Below, one piece after another: positions 9,591 through 19,562 of a stretch of DNA of 64,000 bases. The notes below the pieces were generated by a model, which had not been told where the DNA came from, made no database searches, and saw only the letters and a program-made list of their open reading frames with translations. Source of the stretch: Candidatus Paraburkholderia kirkii (lineage in GTDB: Bacteria > Pseudomonadota > Gammaproteobacteria > Burkholderiales > Burkholderiaceae); contig LFKV01000001.1 in the NCBI GenBank assembly GCA_001189345.1, positions 62,001 through 126,000 of the forward strand. Direction: 5' to 3'. The position numbers were made by a program, and so were the translations under genes. Position 1 is the first letter of the stretch. Each line of letters begins with the position of its first letter.

Positions 9591-10522
9591 ATGAGCGCCG
9601 AAGCCACCCTCGAAGCAACGCCCGATCAAGTCGGCGAGGCCCCCGCGACGCACGCCGACCTGATGGCGCTCTACCGCGAATCCCGCGTCGGAGAGGTGCT
9701 CGCGGAACTGGACCGCGATCTCATCGGTCTTGCTCCCGTCAAGACGCGCATTCGCGAGATCGCCGCGCATCTGCTCGTGGAGCGTGCCCGCGAAACGCTC
9801 GGCCTCGCGTCCGGCGCGCCCACGCTGCACATGTGCTTCTCCGGCAATCCCGGAACCGGCAAGACGACCGTCGCGCTGCGCATGGCGTAGGTGCTGCATC
9901 GGCTGGGCTATATCCGGCGCAATCATCTCGTCTCGGTCACGCGCGACGATCTCGTCGGCCAGTACATCGGTCACACCGCGCCCAAGACGCGCGAGGTGCT
10001 CAAGCGCGCAATGGGCGGCGTGCTCTTCATCGACGAGGCCTACTACCTGTATCGCCCGGAGAACGAGCGCGACTATGGACAGGAAGTCATTGAAATCCTG
10101 CTGCAGACGATGGAAAACCAGCGCGACGATCTCGTCGTGATTCTCGCGGGATACGAGTCGCGCATGGAGACGTTCTTTCGCAGCAATCCAGGCTTTCGCT
10201 CGCGCATCACCTGGCATTTCCCGACTACGCGCCCGACGAGCTCCTGAAGATCGCCGAGTACATGCTCGCCGACATGCACTACCGCTTCGACGACGACGCG
10301 CGCCGCGCGTTCGAGGAGTACCTCGCGCGCCGCATCCGTCAGCCGAATTTCGCCAACGCACGCTCGGTACGCAATGCGCTGGATCGCGCGCGCCTGCGTT
10401 AGGCGAATCGCCTTTTCGCCGCGGCCGAAAAGGGCAGCGGCACCGCCGACGCCGATGCGCTGATGCAACTCGATGCCAGCGATATCCGCGCGAGCCGCGT
10501 GTTCACCGATTCACCACTCTGA
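9591..10522 (+). pseudogene. cbbX: CbbX, red-type RuBisCO activase (AAA+), two amber codons and a frameshift
   Basis: ATG 9591 begins [18 protein letters not shown]. The P-loop is [18 protein letters not shown], immediately followed by an in-frame TAG at 9888-9890. The same frame continues with [20 protein letters not shown] and [15 protein letters not shown] (Walker B). Near 10220 the frame shifts (RSRITWHF then [16 protein letters not shown]), and a second TAG at 10400-10402 interrupts LDRARLR/ANRLFAAAEKG. CbbX removes inhibitory sugar phosphates from red-type RuBisCO by pulling on the large-subunit C-terminus. Three independent lesions show the gene has been free of selection for some time. 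Neighbours are cbbS (read-through) and cbbF, 10 bp downstream. Confidence 0.92.
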
Positions 10523-10532
10523 GAAGAGCGCG

Positions 10533-11627
10533 ATGCTGGATGGACGCACGACCTTATCGAAGTTCCTGATCGATACGCTGGACCGCAAGCCCGGCTCCGA
10601 TGCGGCGAGCGGCCTGTCCGCACTGCTGATCGACGTTGCCGCATCGATTAAAACGATTGCCGCGGCCCTGACGCGCGGCGCGCTCGGCGGACAGCACGGC
10701 TCGGCGCAATCGATCAACACGCAAGGCGAGGAGCAGAAGAAGCTCGATCTCGTGACCAACGACATCTTCCTGCAGCATTGCGAGTGGGACGGCCTGCTTG
10801 CGGGCATGGTGTCCGAGGAGATGGACGGCGTGTATGCGATTCCGGAGCCGTATCCGCGCGGCGAATATCTGCTCGCGTTCGATCCGCTCGATGGTTCGTC
10901 GAACATCGACATCAACGGCGTGGTCGGCTCCATTTTCTCGGTGCTGAGACGCGGTGACGACGAAGGCGGCGTTGCGAACGAGGCGTCGTTCCTGCGCCCC
11001 GGACGCGAGTAAGTGGTCGCGGGCTACGCGATCTACGGGCCTTCGACGATGCTCGTGCTGTCCGTCGGCAACGGCACGCACGGCTTCAGGCTCGAGCGAG
11101 ATGTCGGCAACTTCGTGCTCACGCATTCCGATATCCGCATTCCCGAGGATTCGTGCGAATTCGCGATCAACGCGTCGAATGAACGCTTCTGCGAGCCGCC
11201 GGTGCGCCGCTACGTGCAGGAATGCAAGGACGGCCGCACCGGCTGCTGCGAGCAGGACTTCAACATGCGCTGGATCGCGTCGATGGTCGCGGAAGTGCAT
11301 CGCATCCTGATGCGCGGCGGCGTGTTCATGTATCCGCGCGACTTCAAGACACCCCAGATGGAAGGGCGCCTGCGCCTGCTGTACGAAGCGAATCCCATGA
11401 GCTTCATCGTCGAGCAGGCGGGCGGGCTGTCGATCACGGGGCGCGAGCGCATTCTCGATCTCGAGCCGCGCGCGCTGCATCAGCGCGTGCCGGTGATTCT
11501 CGGCTCGCGCAACGAGGTCGCGCGCATTCATCGCTATCACGGCGAGTACGAGCGGGGTGAGGACAAGCCTTCCACGTCGCCGCTCTTCAACGAGCGCTCG
11601 CTGTTCCTGCCGGAAACGCCGGTGTGA
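10533..11627 (+). pseudogene. cbbF: Fructose-1,6-bisphosphatase class I of the cbb operon, one nonsense codon
   Basis: The 364-codon frame from ATG 10533 (MLDGRTTLSKFLIDTLDRK) is uninterrupted except for TAA at 11010-11012. Class I FBPase motifs are present: VSEEMDGVYAIPEP, LLAFDPLDGSSNIDINGVVG (metal-binding DPLDGSS), [13 protein letters not shown] and [15 protein letters not shown]. The stop sits between FLRPGRE and [13 protein letters not shown], where homologues have glutamine, so a CAA to TAA transition is likely. Because the rest is perfectly conserved, this is the least decayed gene of the operon. The truncated product of 159 residues would lack half of the active site. Confidence 0.92.
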
Positions 11628-11675
11628 TCTTCACGAGGTGCGCTCATCGAATAATCCGCACAGGGAGGCAAGCGC

Positions 11676-12514
11676 ATGTCAGTCAAGCATCCGATCATCG
11701 CGGTGACGGGCTCGAGCGGGGCCGGCACCACTACCGTCATGAAGAGCTTCACGCATATCTTCAGGCGCGAAAAAATCAATGCCCAGATCGTCGAGGGCGA
11801 CGCCTTCCATCGCTACGACCGCCTCGGCATGCGCGAGGCGATGAAGCAGAGCGAGCGCGACGGCCAGCGCAATTTCAGTCACTTCGGGCCGGAAGCGAAT
11901 CTGCTCGAGGAACTCGAAACGCTGTTCGCCACTATGTCCACGATGAAGGGGAGGCCGCGCATTACAAGCAGGATGCGGGCACCTTTACGCCGTGGGAAGA
12001 CGTCGCGCCCGGCACGGACATGATGTTCTACGAAGGCCTGCATGGCGCCGCCATCACCGGCAAGGTGGATATCGCACGCCATGCGGATCTGCTCGTCGAC
12101 GTCGTGCCGATCATCAACCTCGAATGGATTCAGAAGCTGCATCGCGATCAGACGATGTGCGGCTATTCGCACGAAGCCGTCGTCGATACGATCCTGCGCC
12201 GCATGCCCGACTACGTGAACTACATCTGCCTGCAGTTCTCACGCACCCATGTGAACTTTCAGCGCGTGCCGACCGTGGACACGTCGAATCTGTTCACCGC
12301 GCGGGAGATTCCGCAGCCTGACGAGAGCTTCGTCGTGATTCGCTTCGCGAAGCCCAAGGGCATCGACTTTCCCTATCTGCTGACGATGCTGCACGACTCG
12401 TTCATGTCGCGCCCGAACGTGATCGTCGTGCCGGGCGGCAAGGTGGGGCTCGCGATGCAGCTCATCTTCACGCCGATGATTCTGCAGCTGCGCGACCGAC
12501 GCGCGCGCGCATGA
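11676..12514 (+). pseudogene. cbbP: Phosphoribulokinase (PrkB type) with small frameshifting deletion
   Basis: ATG 11676 starts SVKHPIIAVTGSSGAGTTTV, the P-loop of proteobacterial phosphoribulokinase, followed by VEGDAFHRYDRLGMREAM. After LLEELETLF at about 11930 the family's short DYGETGTGK segment is missing. RHYVHDEGEAAHYKQ follows in another frame, so a deletion of about 30-35 bp not divisible by three occurred. The remaining frame is intact: DMMFYEGLHGA, PIINLEWIQKLHRD, RMPDYVNYIC, THVNFQRVPTVDTSN, ending at 12514. The enzyme makes ribulose-1,5-bisphosphate, which has no other known use than RuBisCO. Its loss is therefore expected once RuBisCO is dead. Confidence 0.9.
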
Positions 12515-12550
12515 ACCGCTTTCCATTCATCGCATCAAAGGAGGCATCTC

Positions 12551-14573
12551 ATGAATGCCGTCGCCGAGGCGCTGCCTCAACGTCACCGTTCACCCGATAC
12601 GCGACAGATGGCGAACGCGCTGCGCATGCTCGCCGTCGACGCCGTGCAGCAGGCGAACTCCGGTCATCCCGGCATGCCGATGGGCATGGCGGAGATCGCG
12701 GTCGCGCTGTGGGGGCGTCATCTGAAGCACAATCCCGCCGATCCCGACTGGCCGGACCTCGATCGCTTCGTGCTGTCGAACGGTCATGGCTCGATGCTGC
12801 TCTATGCGCTGCTGCATCTGAGCGGTTACGACCTTTCCATCGACGAGATCAAGCGCTTCCGGCAGAGAGGCAGCAAGACGCCGGGACACCCTGAAGCGGG
12901 CGTGACGCCCGGCGTCGAAACGACGACCGGGCCGCTCGGCCAGGGCCTGAGCAATGCGGTCGGCATGGCGCTCGCCGAGGCGCTGCTCGCGCGCGAGTTC
13001 AATCGGCCGGGGCATGAGATCGTCGATCATTGCACGTACGTCTTCGCGGGCGACGGCTGTCTGATGGAGGGCATGTCGCATGAGGCGGCGTCGCTCGCGG
13101 GCACGCTGCGGCTCTCGAAGCTCACGGTGCTGTACGACGACAACGGCATCTCCATCGACGGACACGTCCAGGGCTGGTTCGCCGATGATACGCCGCAGCG
13201 CTTCGAAGCCTACGGCTGGAAGGTGGTGCGCGCGGTGGACGGCCACGATGTTGGCGAGGTCGCGCGCGCGTTGCAGGAAGCGCGCGAGTCGGATCGCCCG
13301 ACGCTCATCTGCTGCAAGACGGTGATCGGCCACAGCGCGCCGATGATGGCCGGCACGCACGACGTGCACGGCACGGCGCGCCGCTCGGCGCCGACGAAAT
13401 CGAAGCGACGCGCCGCGCGCTCGACTGGCCGCACGCGCCGTTCGAGATTCCGTCGTCGATTCGTGCGCTGTGGGACGCGCGCGAGGCCGGCGCGGCGGCG
13501 CAGGAAGACTGGAATCGTCGCATGAATGCATATTGACGGGCGTTCCCGAACGAGGCCGCCGAGTTCGAACGGCGCATGCGCGCCGCACTGCCCGCGAACT
13601 GGCGCGACACGGCGCACGCGCTCGTGCGCGAGGCGGATCGCGCGCGGCAGACTGTTGTGACGCGCAAGGCGTCGCAGCTTGCGATCGAAGACCTCGCGCG
13701 GGCGTTGCCCGAGCTGCTCGGCGGTTCGGCCGACCTGACCGGTTCGAATCTCACGCGCTGGAAGGACGCCGTCGACGTGACGGCTGCTTCGGAGAAGGGC
13801 AACTATATCCATTTTGGCGTGCGTGAATTCGGCATGAGCGCGGTGCTCAACGGCGTCGCGCTGCATCGCGGTTTTCTGCCATTCGGCGGAACGTTCCTCA
13901 CGTTTTCCGACTACTCGCGCAATGCGCTGTGCATGGCCGCGCTGATGAAGACGCGCACGGTATTCGTCTTCACGCACGACTCGATCGGACTCGGCGAGGA
14001 CGGCTCGACCCATCAGCCGATCGAGCATGCCGCGAGCCTGCGGATGATTCCCTGCCTCGACGTGTGGCGACCCTGCGATATCATCGAGACGATGCAGGCA
14101 TGGATCAGCGCGGTCGAGCGCGACCGGCCTTCGTGCCTGTTGCTCTCGCGCCAGAATCTGCCGTTCGTGCCGCGCGACGAAGCGCAGATCGATGCGATCG
14201 AGCGCGGCGGCTACGTCCTCGTCGACTGGCCGACGACATGTGAGCGCGATGCGCGCCGCGTCGTGCTCATCGCGACGAGTTTGGAAGTCGCGCTCGCGCT
14301 CGATGCTGTCGAGCCGCTGAGGGAAGCGGGCATTCTCGCGCGCGTCGTGTCGATGCCGTCCACCACCGTGTTCGACCGGCAATGCAATGCATGGCGCGAG
14401 CGCGTGCTGCCCGAAGGCGTGCCGCGCGTTGCGATCGAAGCGGGCGTCACCGGGTTCTGGCGGCAGTACGTCGGATTGAACGGCGGGGTGATCGCATCGG
14501 CTTCGGCGAATCCGCGCCGGCGAGCGAGCTGTTCGCGCACCTCGGCGTGACGACCGGGGCGCTCGTCGACTAA
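12551..14573 (+). pseudogene. cbbT: Transketolase of the cbb operon, two frameshifts and one nonsense codon
   Basis: A good ribosome-binding site (AAAGGAGG) precedes ATG 12551. The first half is intact: [36 protein letters not shown] and [20 protein letters not shown] (thiamine diphosphate motif). A frameshift lies near 13378 ([26 protein letters not shown]), a TGA at 13534-13536 interrupts NRRMNAY/RAFPNEAAEF, and a small deletion near 14490 shifts the C-terminus (GLNGGV / [18 protein letters not shown]). Between these GVREFGMSAVLNGVALH and THDSIGLGEDGSTHQP remain well conserved. A housekeeping transketolase presumably exists elsewhere, so this operon copy is dispensable. Confidence 0.92.
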
Positions 14574-14638
14574 GCGCGCCGCGTGGCCGCCTGAGCACCG
14601 CCCGAGATTTCGCAACGCTATTTCAAGGGGACGTCACG

Positions 14639-15666
14639 ATGGCTTTCATCGCATTGAGGCAGTTGCTGGATCACGCGGCCGAGCACGATTACGGCGTGCC
14701 CGCCTTCAACGTCAACAACATGAGCAGGTGCACGCGATCATGCAGGCCGCCGAGGCGACAGGAAGCCCGGTCATCCTGCAGGCGTCGGCCGGTGCGCGCA
14801 AGTACGCGGGCGAGCCGTATCTGCGGCATCTGGTGCTCGCGGCCGTGGAGGCGCATCCGGACCTTCCGGTGGTGCTGCATCAGGATCATGGCGCGAGCCC
14901 GTCCGTCTGTCAGCAGGCGATCCGTTCGGGCTTCACGTCGGTGATGATGGACGACTCGCTCATGCCCGACCAGAAGACGCCCGCCGACTACGACTACAAC
15001 GTGCAAGTGAGCCGGCGCGTCGCGGAGGCGGCGCATTCGGTGGGCGTGTCGGTCGAGGGCGAGCTCGGCTGTCTCGGATCGCTGGAGACCGGGCGCGCGG
15101 GCGAGGAGAACGGCGTGGGCACCGCAGGAGCCCTGAGTCACGACCGCCTGCTGACCGATCCCGACGAAGCCCGTGCGTTCGTCGAGGCGACGGGCATCGA
15201 TGCGCTCGCGATCGGCACGTCGCATGGCGCGTACAAGTTCAGCCGCCAGTCGACGGGCGACATTCTGGCGATCGACCGCATCGCCGAGATTCACGCGCGC
15301 ATTCCGGATACGCATCTCGTGATGCACGGATCGTCGTCGGTGCCGCAGGAGTGGCTTGCGATCATCCGCGAGTACGGCGGCGAGATTCCGGCGACATTCG
15401 GCGTGCCGGTGGAGGAGATCCGGCGCGGGATCGCGAATGGCGTGCGCAAGGTGAATATCGACACCGACATCCGCCTTGCGATGACGGGCGCGATGCGGCG
15501 GGCAATGGCGTCGGCTCGATCGGAGTTCGATCCGCGGCATGCGTTGAAGGCGGCGACGGCGGCACGGGATTTGTGTATCGAGCGGTTCGAGGCGTTCGGA
15601 TGCGCGAGGCATGCGGAACGCATCAGGCCGATGGGCCTGGAGGCGATGGCGAAGCGGTATCACTGA
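14639..15666 (+). pseudogene. cbbA: Fructose/sedoheptulose-bisphosphate aldolase class II, single-base frameshift
   Basis: From ATG 14639 [20 protein letters not shown] and PAFNVNNM are normal. Then [17 protein letters not shown] requires a G that is missing near 14717, and the rest of the protein (312 codons) is in another frame. That part keeps [21 protein letters not shown] (zinc-binding histidine), [49 protein letters not shown] and [19 protein letters not shown] single 1-bp deletion is the only lesion seen. A ribosome-binding site AAGGGGACG precedes the start. This is the last gene of the cbb operon in the window. Confidence 0.9.
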
Positions 15667-15852
15667 GCCCGGTCGAGGGTGTCGCGTATGCGTGCGGGCA
15701 TTCGGCGATCCTTCGGGATGCGCCCAATCTCGTGTGCGGTGTTGATTTCTTCCGGAAAGATCGGACCGTAGAACGCTTCGACCATGTAAGCGCTATGTCG
15801 TCCGACTCCGGAAATCCGCCAATGTGCCGAACGGTCAATTGGGAGCTCATTC
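15667..15852. other. Intergenic region after cbbA
   Basis: About 185 bp. A minus-strand frame with VEAFYGPIFPEEINTAHEIG and [20 protein letters not shown] ends near 15664. It looks more protein-like than a random frame and could be the tail of a degraded gene, but I do not recognise it. Confidence 0.25.
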
Positions 15853-16422
15853 ATGCCTACCGAATCTCCGACAGCAGAACTCGGCGCAGCAGCATCCGCG
15901 TTCACGCTACCCGCAACCGACGGCAAGACGCACACGCTCGATTTCCTGAAGGGCGCGAACGGACTCGTCATCGTCTTCATGTGCAATCACTGCCCCTACG
16001 TGAAGGCCGTGATGCCGAACCTCGTTCGCGATGCGCTCGCATTGAAGGAAATCGGCGTCAACGTCGCAGGCATCAATTCGAACGATGCGACCGTCTACAC
16101 CGATGATGCTTTCGAACGCATGATCGCAATGACCAAGGCGTGGAGCCTGCCGTTTCCGTATCTGCACGACGAAACGCAGGAAGTTGCGCGCGCATACGGC
16201 GCGGTTTGCACACCGGAATGCTTTGGCTTCGACCGCGACTTGCGATTGAGGTACCGCGGCCGGATCGATGCCTCGCGCAAGGAAGCGCTGCCCGACGCGC
16301 GCCGCGACCTGTACGAAGCCATGCGCGCGATAGCGGACAATCGCGAGCCCCCGGAAGCACAACGTCCGGCGCTCGGATGTTCGATCAAATGGAAGCCCTA
16401 TTGCGCTGCGTCATTGAATTAG
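15853..16422 (+). pseudogene. Redoxin/AhpC-TSA family thioredoxin-like protein, 3' end replaced by IS630
   Basis: ATG 15853 begins MPTESPTAELGAAASAFTLP, then FLKGANGLVIVFMCNHCPYV. CNHCPYVK is the C-x-x-C-type thioredoxin motif of this family. VAGINSNDATVYTDDAFERM and CTPECFGFDRDLRLRYRGRI follow. The typical C-terminal GCSIKWK is present at about 16376-16395, directly before the IS630 remnant inserted at TA 16399-16400, and the last residues (CAASLN) are encoded by the IS. Most of the fold is intact, so the protein may still work; only the last few native residues are missing. These proteins are usually cytoplasmic or periplasmic thiol reductants of unknown partner. Confidence 0.7.
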
Positions 16423-16743
16423 CACCCTGTCTGTGTTCAGATACAGGTCATGGGTCAAAATAAACCTGACAGATATCGAACGTGAGCAACTGTTGTCGGC
16501 GGCGCGCAGCCGAACGGTGCGTGCGGCGGACGTGCGACGCGCAAAGTTGATCCTGATGCTCGAGGACGGCGAATCGCGCGACAGTATCATGCGCACACTG
16601 GGTTGCGATTCGGTGAAGGATTGGGATCGCAAACTGATGCCGATACATCCGCGAACACAACAAGAACCCGAAACCGATCAAGTGGAAATATGACGATCCT
16701 TCGCGCCGGATTCGACCAGTGCCAATTCAATGACGCAATGGAA
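16401..16743 (+). mobile_element. Internally deleted IS630-type element (MITE-like)
   Basis: The ends are imperfect inverted repeats: left TTGCGCTGCGTCATTGAATT, right (complement) TTCCATTGCGTCATTGAATT. Each is flanked by TA (16399-16400, 16744-16745), the IS630 target. Only the transposase N-terminus (NLTDIEREQLLSAARSRTVR, ADVRRAKLILMLEDGES) and the last about 30 residues (RYIREHNKNPKPIKWKYDD) remain, in different frames, so the central DDE domain has been deleted. At 343 bp with both ends intact it could be mobilised in trans by a full-length relative. Confidence 0.8.
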
Positions 16744-16807
16744 TAGGAAAGAAGACGATGGAGGTAGAAATCCTCCGTGAAGCAGTGGAGTATGGTCGAA
16801 CAAAAAA

Positions 16808-17707
16808 TTGACTGCGCTCACCATTGCTGCCGGGGGACGACCGTTGAAGACGGTCTGTGAAGTCCTGGGGGTGTCGCGCTCGAATCTCGCAGTCAAGTCG
16901 AAGCGGCCGGCTGACTGGGTCGACCGGCGCAAGATGCCCGTGCTCGACGACACGGCGCTTGTCGCCGAACTTCATGAGTTGTTAGGCGACGCGCCGACGT
17001 ATGGATACCGAGGTGCTTGGGCGTTGCTGAGGCGAAGCCGGGACATGCTGGCTCAACCGCGAGTAAATGCAAAGCGCGTGTATCGCGTGATGCGTCGCCA
17101 CGGCCTGCTGCTTGAACATCGCCCTCGGCACGCCTCGTCTACGCGTCGGCATGACGGCAAGGTCGCGGTGGATAGCAGCAACATGCGCTGGTGCTCGGAT
17201 GGCTTCGAATTCCGCTGCGATGCCGGTGTCCCATTGCGTGTCGTCTTCGCACTCGACTGTTGCGACCGCGAAGCCATGAGTTGGGCCGCGAGCACAGGCG
17301 GTTACACTGGCGATATGGTGCGTGACGTCATGCTTCAAGCCGTCGAGAACCGCTTCACCGGCGCGTTGAAGGCCGAAAGGGAAGTCGAGTGGTTAAGCGG
17401 CGATGGTTCCTGCTACATTGCCGATGACACATTGAAGTTCTCTCGAAAAATCGGACTGAAGCCAGTAACGACACCCGTCAGAAGTCCGCAAAGCAACGGG
17501 ATGGCCGAGAGCTTCGTTAAAACGATAAAGCGTGATTACGAAACGATAAAGCGTGATTACGTTTCGTGGATGCCGAAACCCGACGCCAGGACGGCGCTGC
17601 AAAATCTGGCCATCGCGTTCGACCACGATAACGAGTCACACCCGCATAGCGCCCTTAAATACCGCTCGCCGCGCGAGTTTCGTCGGCAAGCAAATCCTCC
17701 AACCTAA
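16808..17707 (+). CDS. IS3-family transposase OrfB
   Basis: The 299-codon frame contains VCEVLGVSRSNLAVKSKRPA, YGYRGAWALLRRSRD, VYRVMRRHGLLLEHRPR and the DDE integrase core: NMRWCSDGFEFRC (first D), ALDCCDREAMSWAA, GDGSCYIADDT, SPQSNGMAESFVKTIKRDY (E). It is open throughout. An in-frame 21-bp tandem duplication (17520-17561) repeats TIKRDYE next to the catalytic glutamate, which may affect activity. Normal translation would need a -1 shift from orfA, whose start has been lost, so the protein is probably not made. Confidence 0.8.
   Translation: MTALTIAAGGRPLKTVCEVLGVSRSNLAVKSKRPADWVDRRKMPVLDDTALVAELHELLGDAPTYGYRGAWALLRRSRDMLAQPRVNAKRVYRVMRRHGLLLEHRPRHASSTRRHDGKVAVDSSNMRWCSDGFEFRCDAGVPLRVVFALDCCDREAMSWAASTGGYTGDMVRDVMLQAVENRFTGALKAEREVEWLSGDGSCYIADDTLKFSRKIGLKPVTTPVRSPQSNGMAESFVKTIKRDYETIKRDYVSWMPKPDARTALQNLAIAFDHDNESHPHSALKYRSPREFRRQANPPT
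17520..17561 (+). repeat. 21-bp tandem duplication inside the IS3 transposase gene
   Basis: Two perfect copies of a 21-bp unit beginning AAACGATAAAGCGTGATTAC lie at 17520-17540 and 17541-17561, adding seven residues without changing the frame. Confidence 0.9.
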
Positions 17708-17744
17708 GCGGGACCGGCTGTCCGGTTATGCGGGGGCAAGTCCA

Positions 17745-18069
17745 TGCTGCGCTGGATCTGGATGCTGACCGACTCGTGCCTGCTCGCCGCGCGCCCGACC
17801 AGAATCCTGCCGCACATCGTCGACACGCTGCTGCTCGCAAGCGCGCTCACGCTGGTCGCGATCGTCGGCTTTGCCGCGAACGCCGCGTGGATCGGGGCGA
17901 AGATCGCGGGCCTCGTCGTCTATATCGTGCTCGGCACGCTGGCGCTCAAGCGCGGCCGCACGAAGGGCGCGCAGCCGTCTACGGCGTGCTGGCGATCGTG
18001 GTGTTCGCGTTCATCGCGTCGGTCGCGCGCACGCACGATCCGCTCGGGTTCCTGCGCGCGATGGCATGA
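17745..18069 (+). pseudogene. SirB2-family membrane protein, 5' end removed by IS3 and frameshifted
   Basis: The sequence GIWMLT-like RWIWMLTDSCLLAARPTR, ILPHIVDTLLLASALTLVAI and VYIVLGTLALKRGRTKGAQ is typical of SirB2, a small four-helix inner-membrane protein. About 20 N-terminal residues including the first helix start are absent, replaced by the IS3 right end. Near 17980 the frame shifts, and YGVLAIVVFAFIASVARTHD followed by PLGFL completes the last helix to 18069. The apparent ATG at 17744 is created at the junction (A from the IS, TG from the host). SirB2 commonly lies beside rpiA in Burkholderiaceae as far as I recall. Confidence 0.7.
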
Positions 18070-18135
18070 CCAGCGCGCGCACCCCGCGCGCTCCGATAAA
18101 ATTCCGATTTTCCCTCTTGCGCAGTACCGCTCTCC

Positions 18136-18825
18136 ATGACTCAAGACGAACTCAAGCAACTGGTCGGCCAGGCCGCCGCCGACTACGTGAACGCGAACGT
18201 GCCCGAAGGCGCGATCATCAGCGTCGGCACCGGGTCGACCGCCAATTGCTTCATCGACGCGCTCGCCCGATCGAAGGCGCGCTATCGCGGTGCGGTATCG
18301 AGCTCGCTCGCGACCACCGCGCGGCTCGAATCGCACGGCTTCAAGGTGTTCGACCTGAACGAAATCGAATCGCTGCCGGTGTACGTCGACGGCGCCGACG
18401 AAATCGACGCGAGCGGCGCGATGATCAAGGGCGGCGGCGGCGCGCTCACGCGCGAGAAAATCGTCGCGTCGGTGGCGGACGTCTTCGTGTGCATCGCGGA
18501 TGCGAGCAAGCGCGTGCCCGTCATGGGCAAGTTCCCGCTGCCCGTCGAAGTCGTGCCGATGGCGCGCACCGCGATCGGCCGCAGGCTCGCCGTGCTCGGC
18601 GGCGTGCCGATCGTGCGCGTGACGAAGGACGGCGCGCCGTTTATTACCGACAACGGCAACGAGATCATCGACGTGAAGGGCTTGTCGATCGACGATCCGC
18701 GCGCGCTCGAAGCGCAGATCAACGTGTGGCCGGGCGTCGTGACGGTCGGGCTGTTCGCCGCTCGCGGCGCGAATCTCTGCCTGCTCGGCACGGATACCGG
18801 CGTCGAGCGCATCGACTACGTCTAG
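18136..18825 (+). CDS. rpiA: Ribose-5-phosphate isomerase A
   Basis: This is an intact 229-residue protein. [15 protein letters not shown] is the substrate-binding loop, [14 protein letters not shown] and [10 protein letters not shown] (catalytic aspartate) follow, then [17 protein letters not shown] (catalytic glutamate region) and [14 protein letters not shown]. It interconverts ribose-5-phosphate and ribulose-5-phosphate in the cytoplasm, serving the pentose phosphate pathway and formerly the Calvin cycle. The start at ATG 18136 gives the usual family length. The gene ends in TAG, showing that amber is a normal stop in this genome. It is complete although its upstream neighbours are destroyed. 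Confidence 0.95.
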   Translation: MTQDELKQLVGQAAADYVNANVPEGAIISVGTGSTANCFIDALARSKARYRGAVSSSLATTARLESHGFKVFDLNEIESLPVYVDGADEIDASGAMIKGGGGALTREKIVASVADVFVCIADASKRVPVMGKFPLPVEVVPMARTAIGRRLAVLGGVPIVRVTKDGAPFITDNGNEIIDVKGLSIDDPRALEAQINVWPGVVTVGLFAARGANLCLLGTDTGVERIDYV

Positions 18826-18855
18826 GACAATGCGTGGCGCGCCCGCGTCGGAGCG

Positions 18856-19416
18856 CTAGAGCGCCTCGATCTCGCGCGCCGCGCGCATCAGAATCTCCCG
18901 CATCTTTTCCAGCCGCGCGACGTCGTGACGGCCCGCGCGCCCGCGCTGGGCGAGCGCCTGCTTCAGACGGGCGAATGCCTCGCGCAATCCGGACCCTCCG
19001 CCCGATCTTTCCCTGTTTCCCGAGCCATCGGCCGGCGACGGCCCGAGCCGCGCGTGAATCGCGTTCAGGAACGGCTGATTCTCGTCGAGGTGCAGCCGGC
19101 CCGCGCGGGTGATCGTGTAGCGCCGGCGCTCGCCACGAAGCTCCTGCGCCGCGATGAAGCCCTGATCCTCGAGCAGCGACAGCATCGGATAGACGATGCC
19201 CGCGCTCGGGCTATACAAGCCGCCGCAGCGGGTCTCGAGCGCCGCGATGACGTCGAATCCGTCGCGCGTTCGCTCGCCGATCGATTCCAGTATCGCGAGC
19301 CGCAGGTGGCCCGAATCGAACATGCGGCGGCGCTTTTTCTGCTCGCTCTGCGTGCTGCGCACGATGCGAAGGGCCGCGTCCTGGCGCGGCCGTCGCTGCT
19401 GACGTCTGCCGAACAT
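18856..19416 (-). CDS. PadR-family transcriptional regulator
   Basis: The 186-residue protein starts at ATG 19416, preceded by a GAGGAGC ribosome-binding site; an open frame upstream to 19506 is less likely. After a basic N-terminus (MFGRRQQRRPRQDAALR), the winged-helix domain reads HLRLAILESIGERTRDGFDV, GGLYSPSAGIVYPMLSLLED and GFIAAQELRGERRRYTITRAG, the PadR fold. The C-terminal part is helical and would mediate dimerisation. The gene converges on rpiA with a 30-bp gap. Ligand and targets are unknown, and no transporter gene lies adjacent as is often the case for PadR regulators. Confidence 0.85.
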   Translation of the reverse strand: MFGRRQQRRPRQDAALRIVRSTQSEQKKRRRMFDSGHLRLAILESIGERTRDGFDVIAALETRCGGLYSPSAGIVYPMLSLLEDQGFIAAQELRGERRRYTITRAGRLHLDENQPFLNAIHARLGPSPADGSGNRERSGGGSGLREAFARLKQALAQRGRAGRHDVARLEKMREILMRAAREIEAL

Positions 19417-19562
19417 GATCGTGCTCCTCGGGGCCGTGGTGCGATTCCGATCGAAGATCGAATCAAGATATCGCTTTTCCCGGCGCGGCGCGCACGCGGC
19501 GCACAAACAAAACGAAAGGCCCGGCGTGGACTTCGCCGGGCCCTTGTCTGCCGAAAGACCGA

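Larger units (their letters stand above)
16746..17744 (+). mobile_element. IS3-family element (IS2-like group), left end missing
   Basis: Directly after the IS630 remnant the end of an orfA (GKKTMEVEILREAVEYGRTKN) appears and stops at 16811. An A-rich slip site (AAAAAAT) leads into orfB one base back, as in IS3 elements. The right terminus, GCGGGGGCAAGTCCA, ends at about 17744. The first part of orfA and the left terminal repeat are missing, so the element cannot transpose by itself. Confidence 0.75.

Noticed and set aside
9591-14573. Programmed frameshifting as the explanation for the cbb gene interruptions.
   Set aside because: The lesions differ in type and place, include nonsense codons and deletions, and orthologues of these genes are read in one frame.
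17520-17561. Short tandem repeat as a CRISPR-like or phase-variable array.
   Set aside because: Only two copies without spacers, inside a transposase gene and in frame: a simple duplication.
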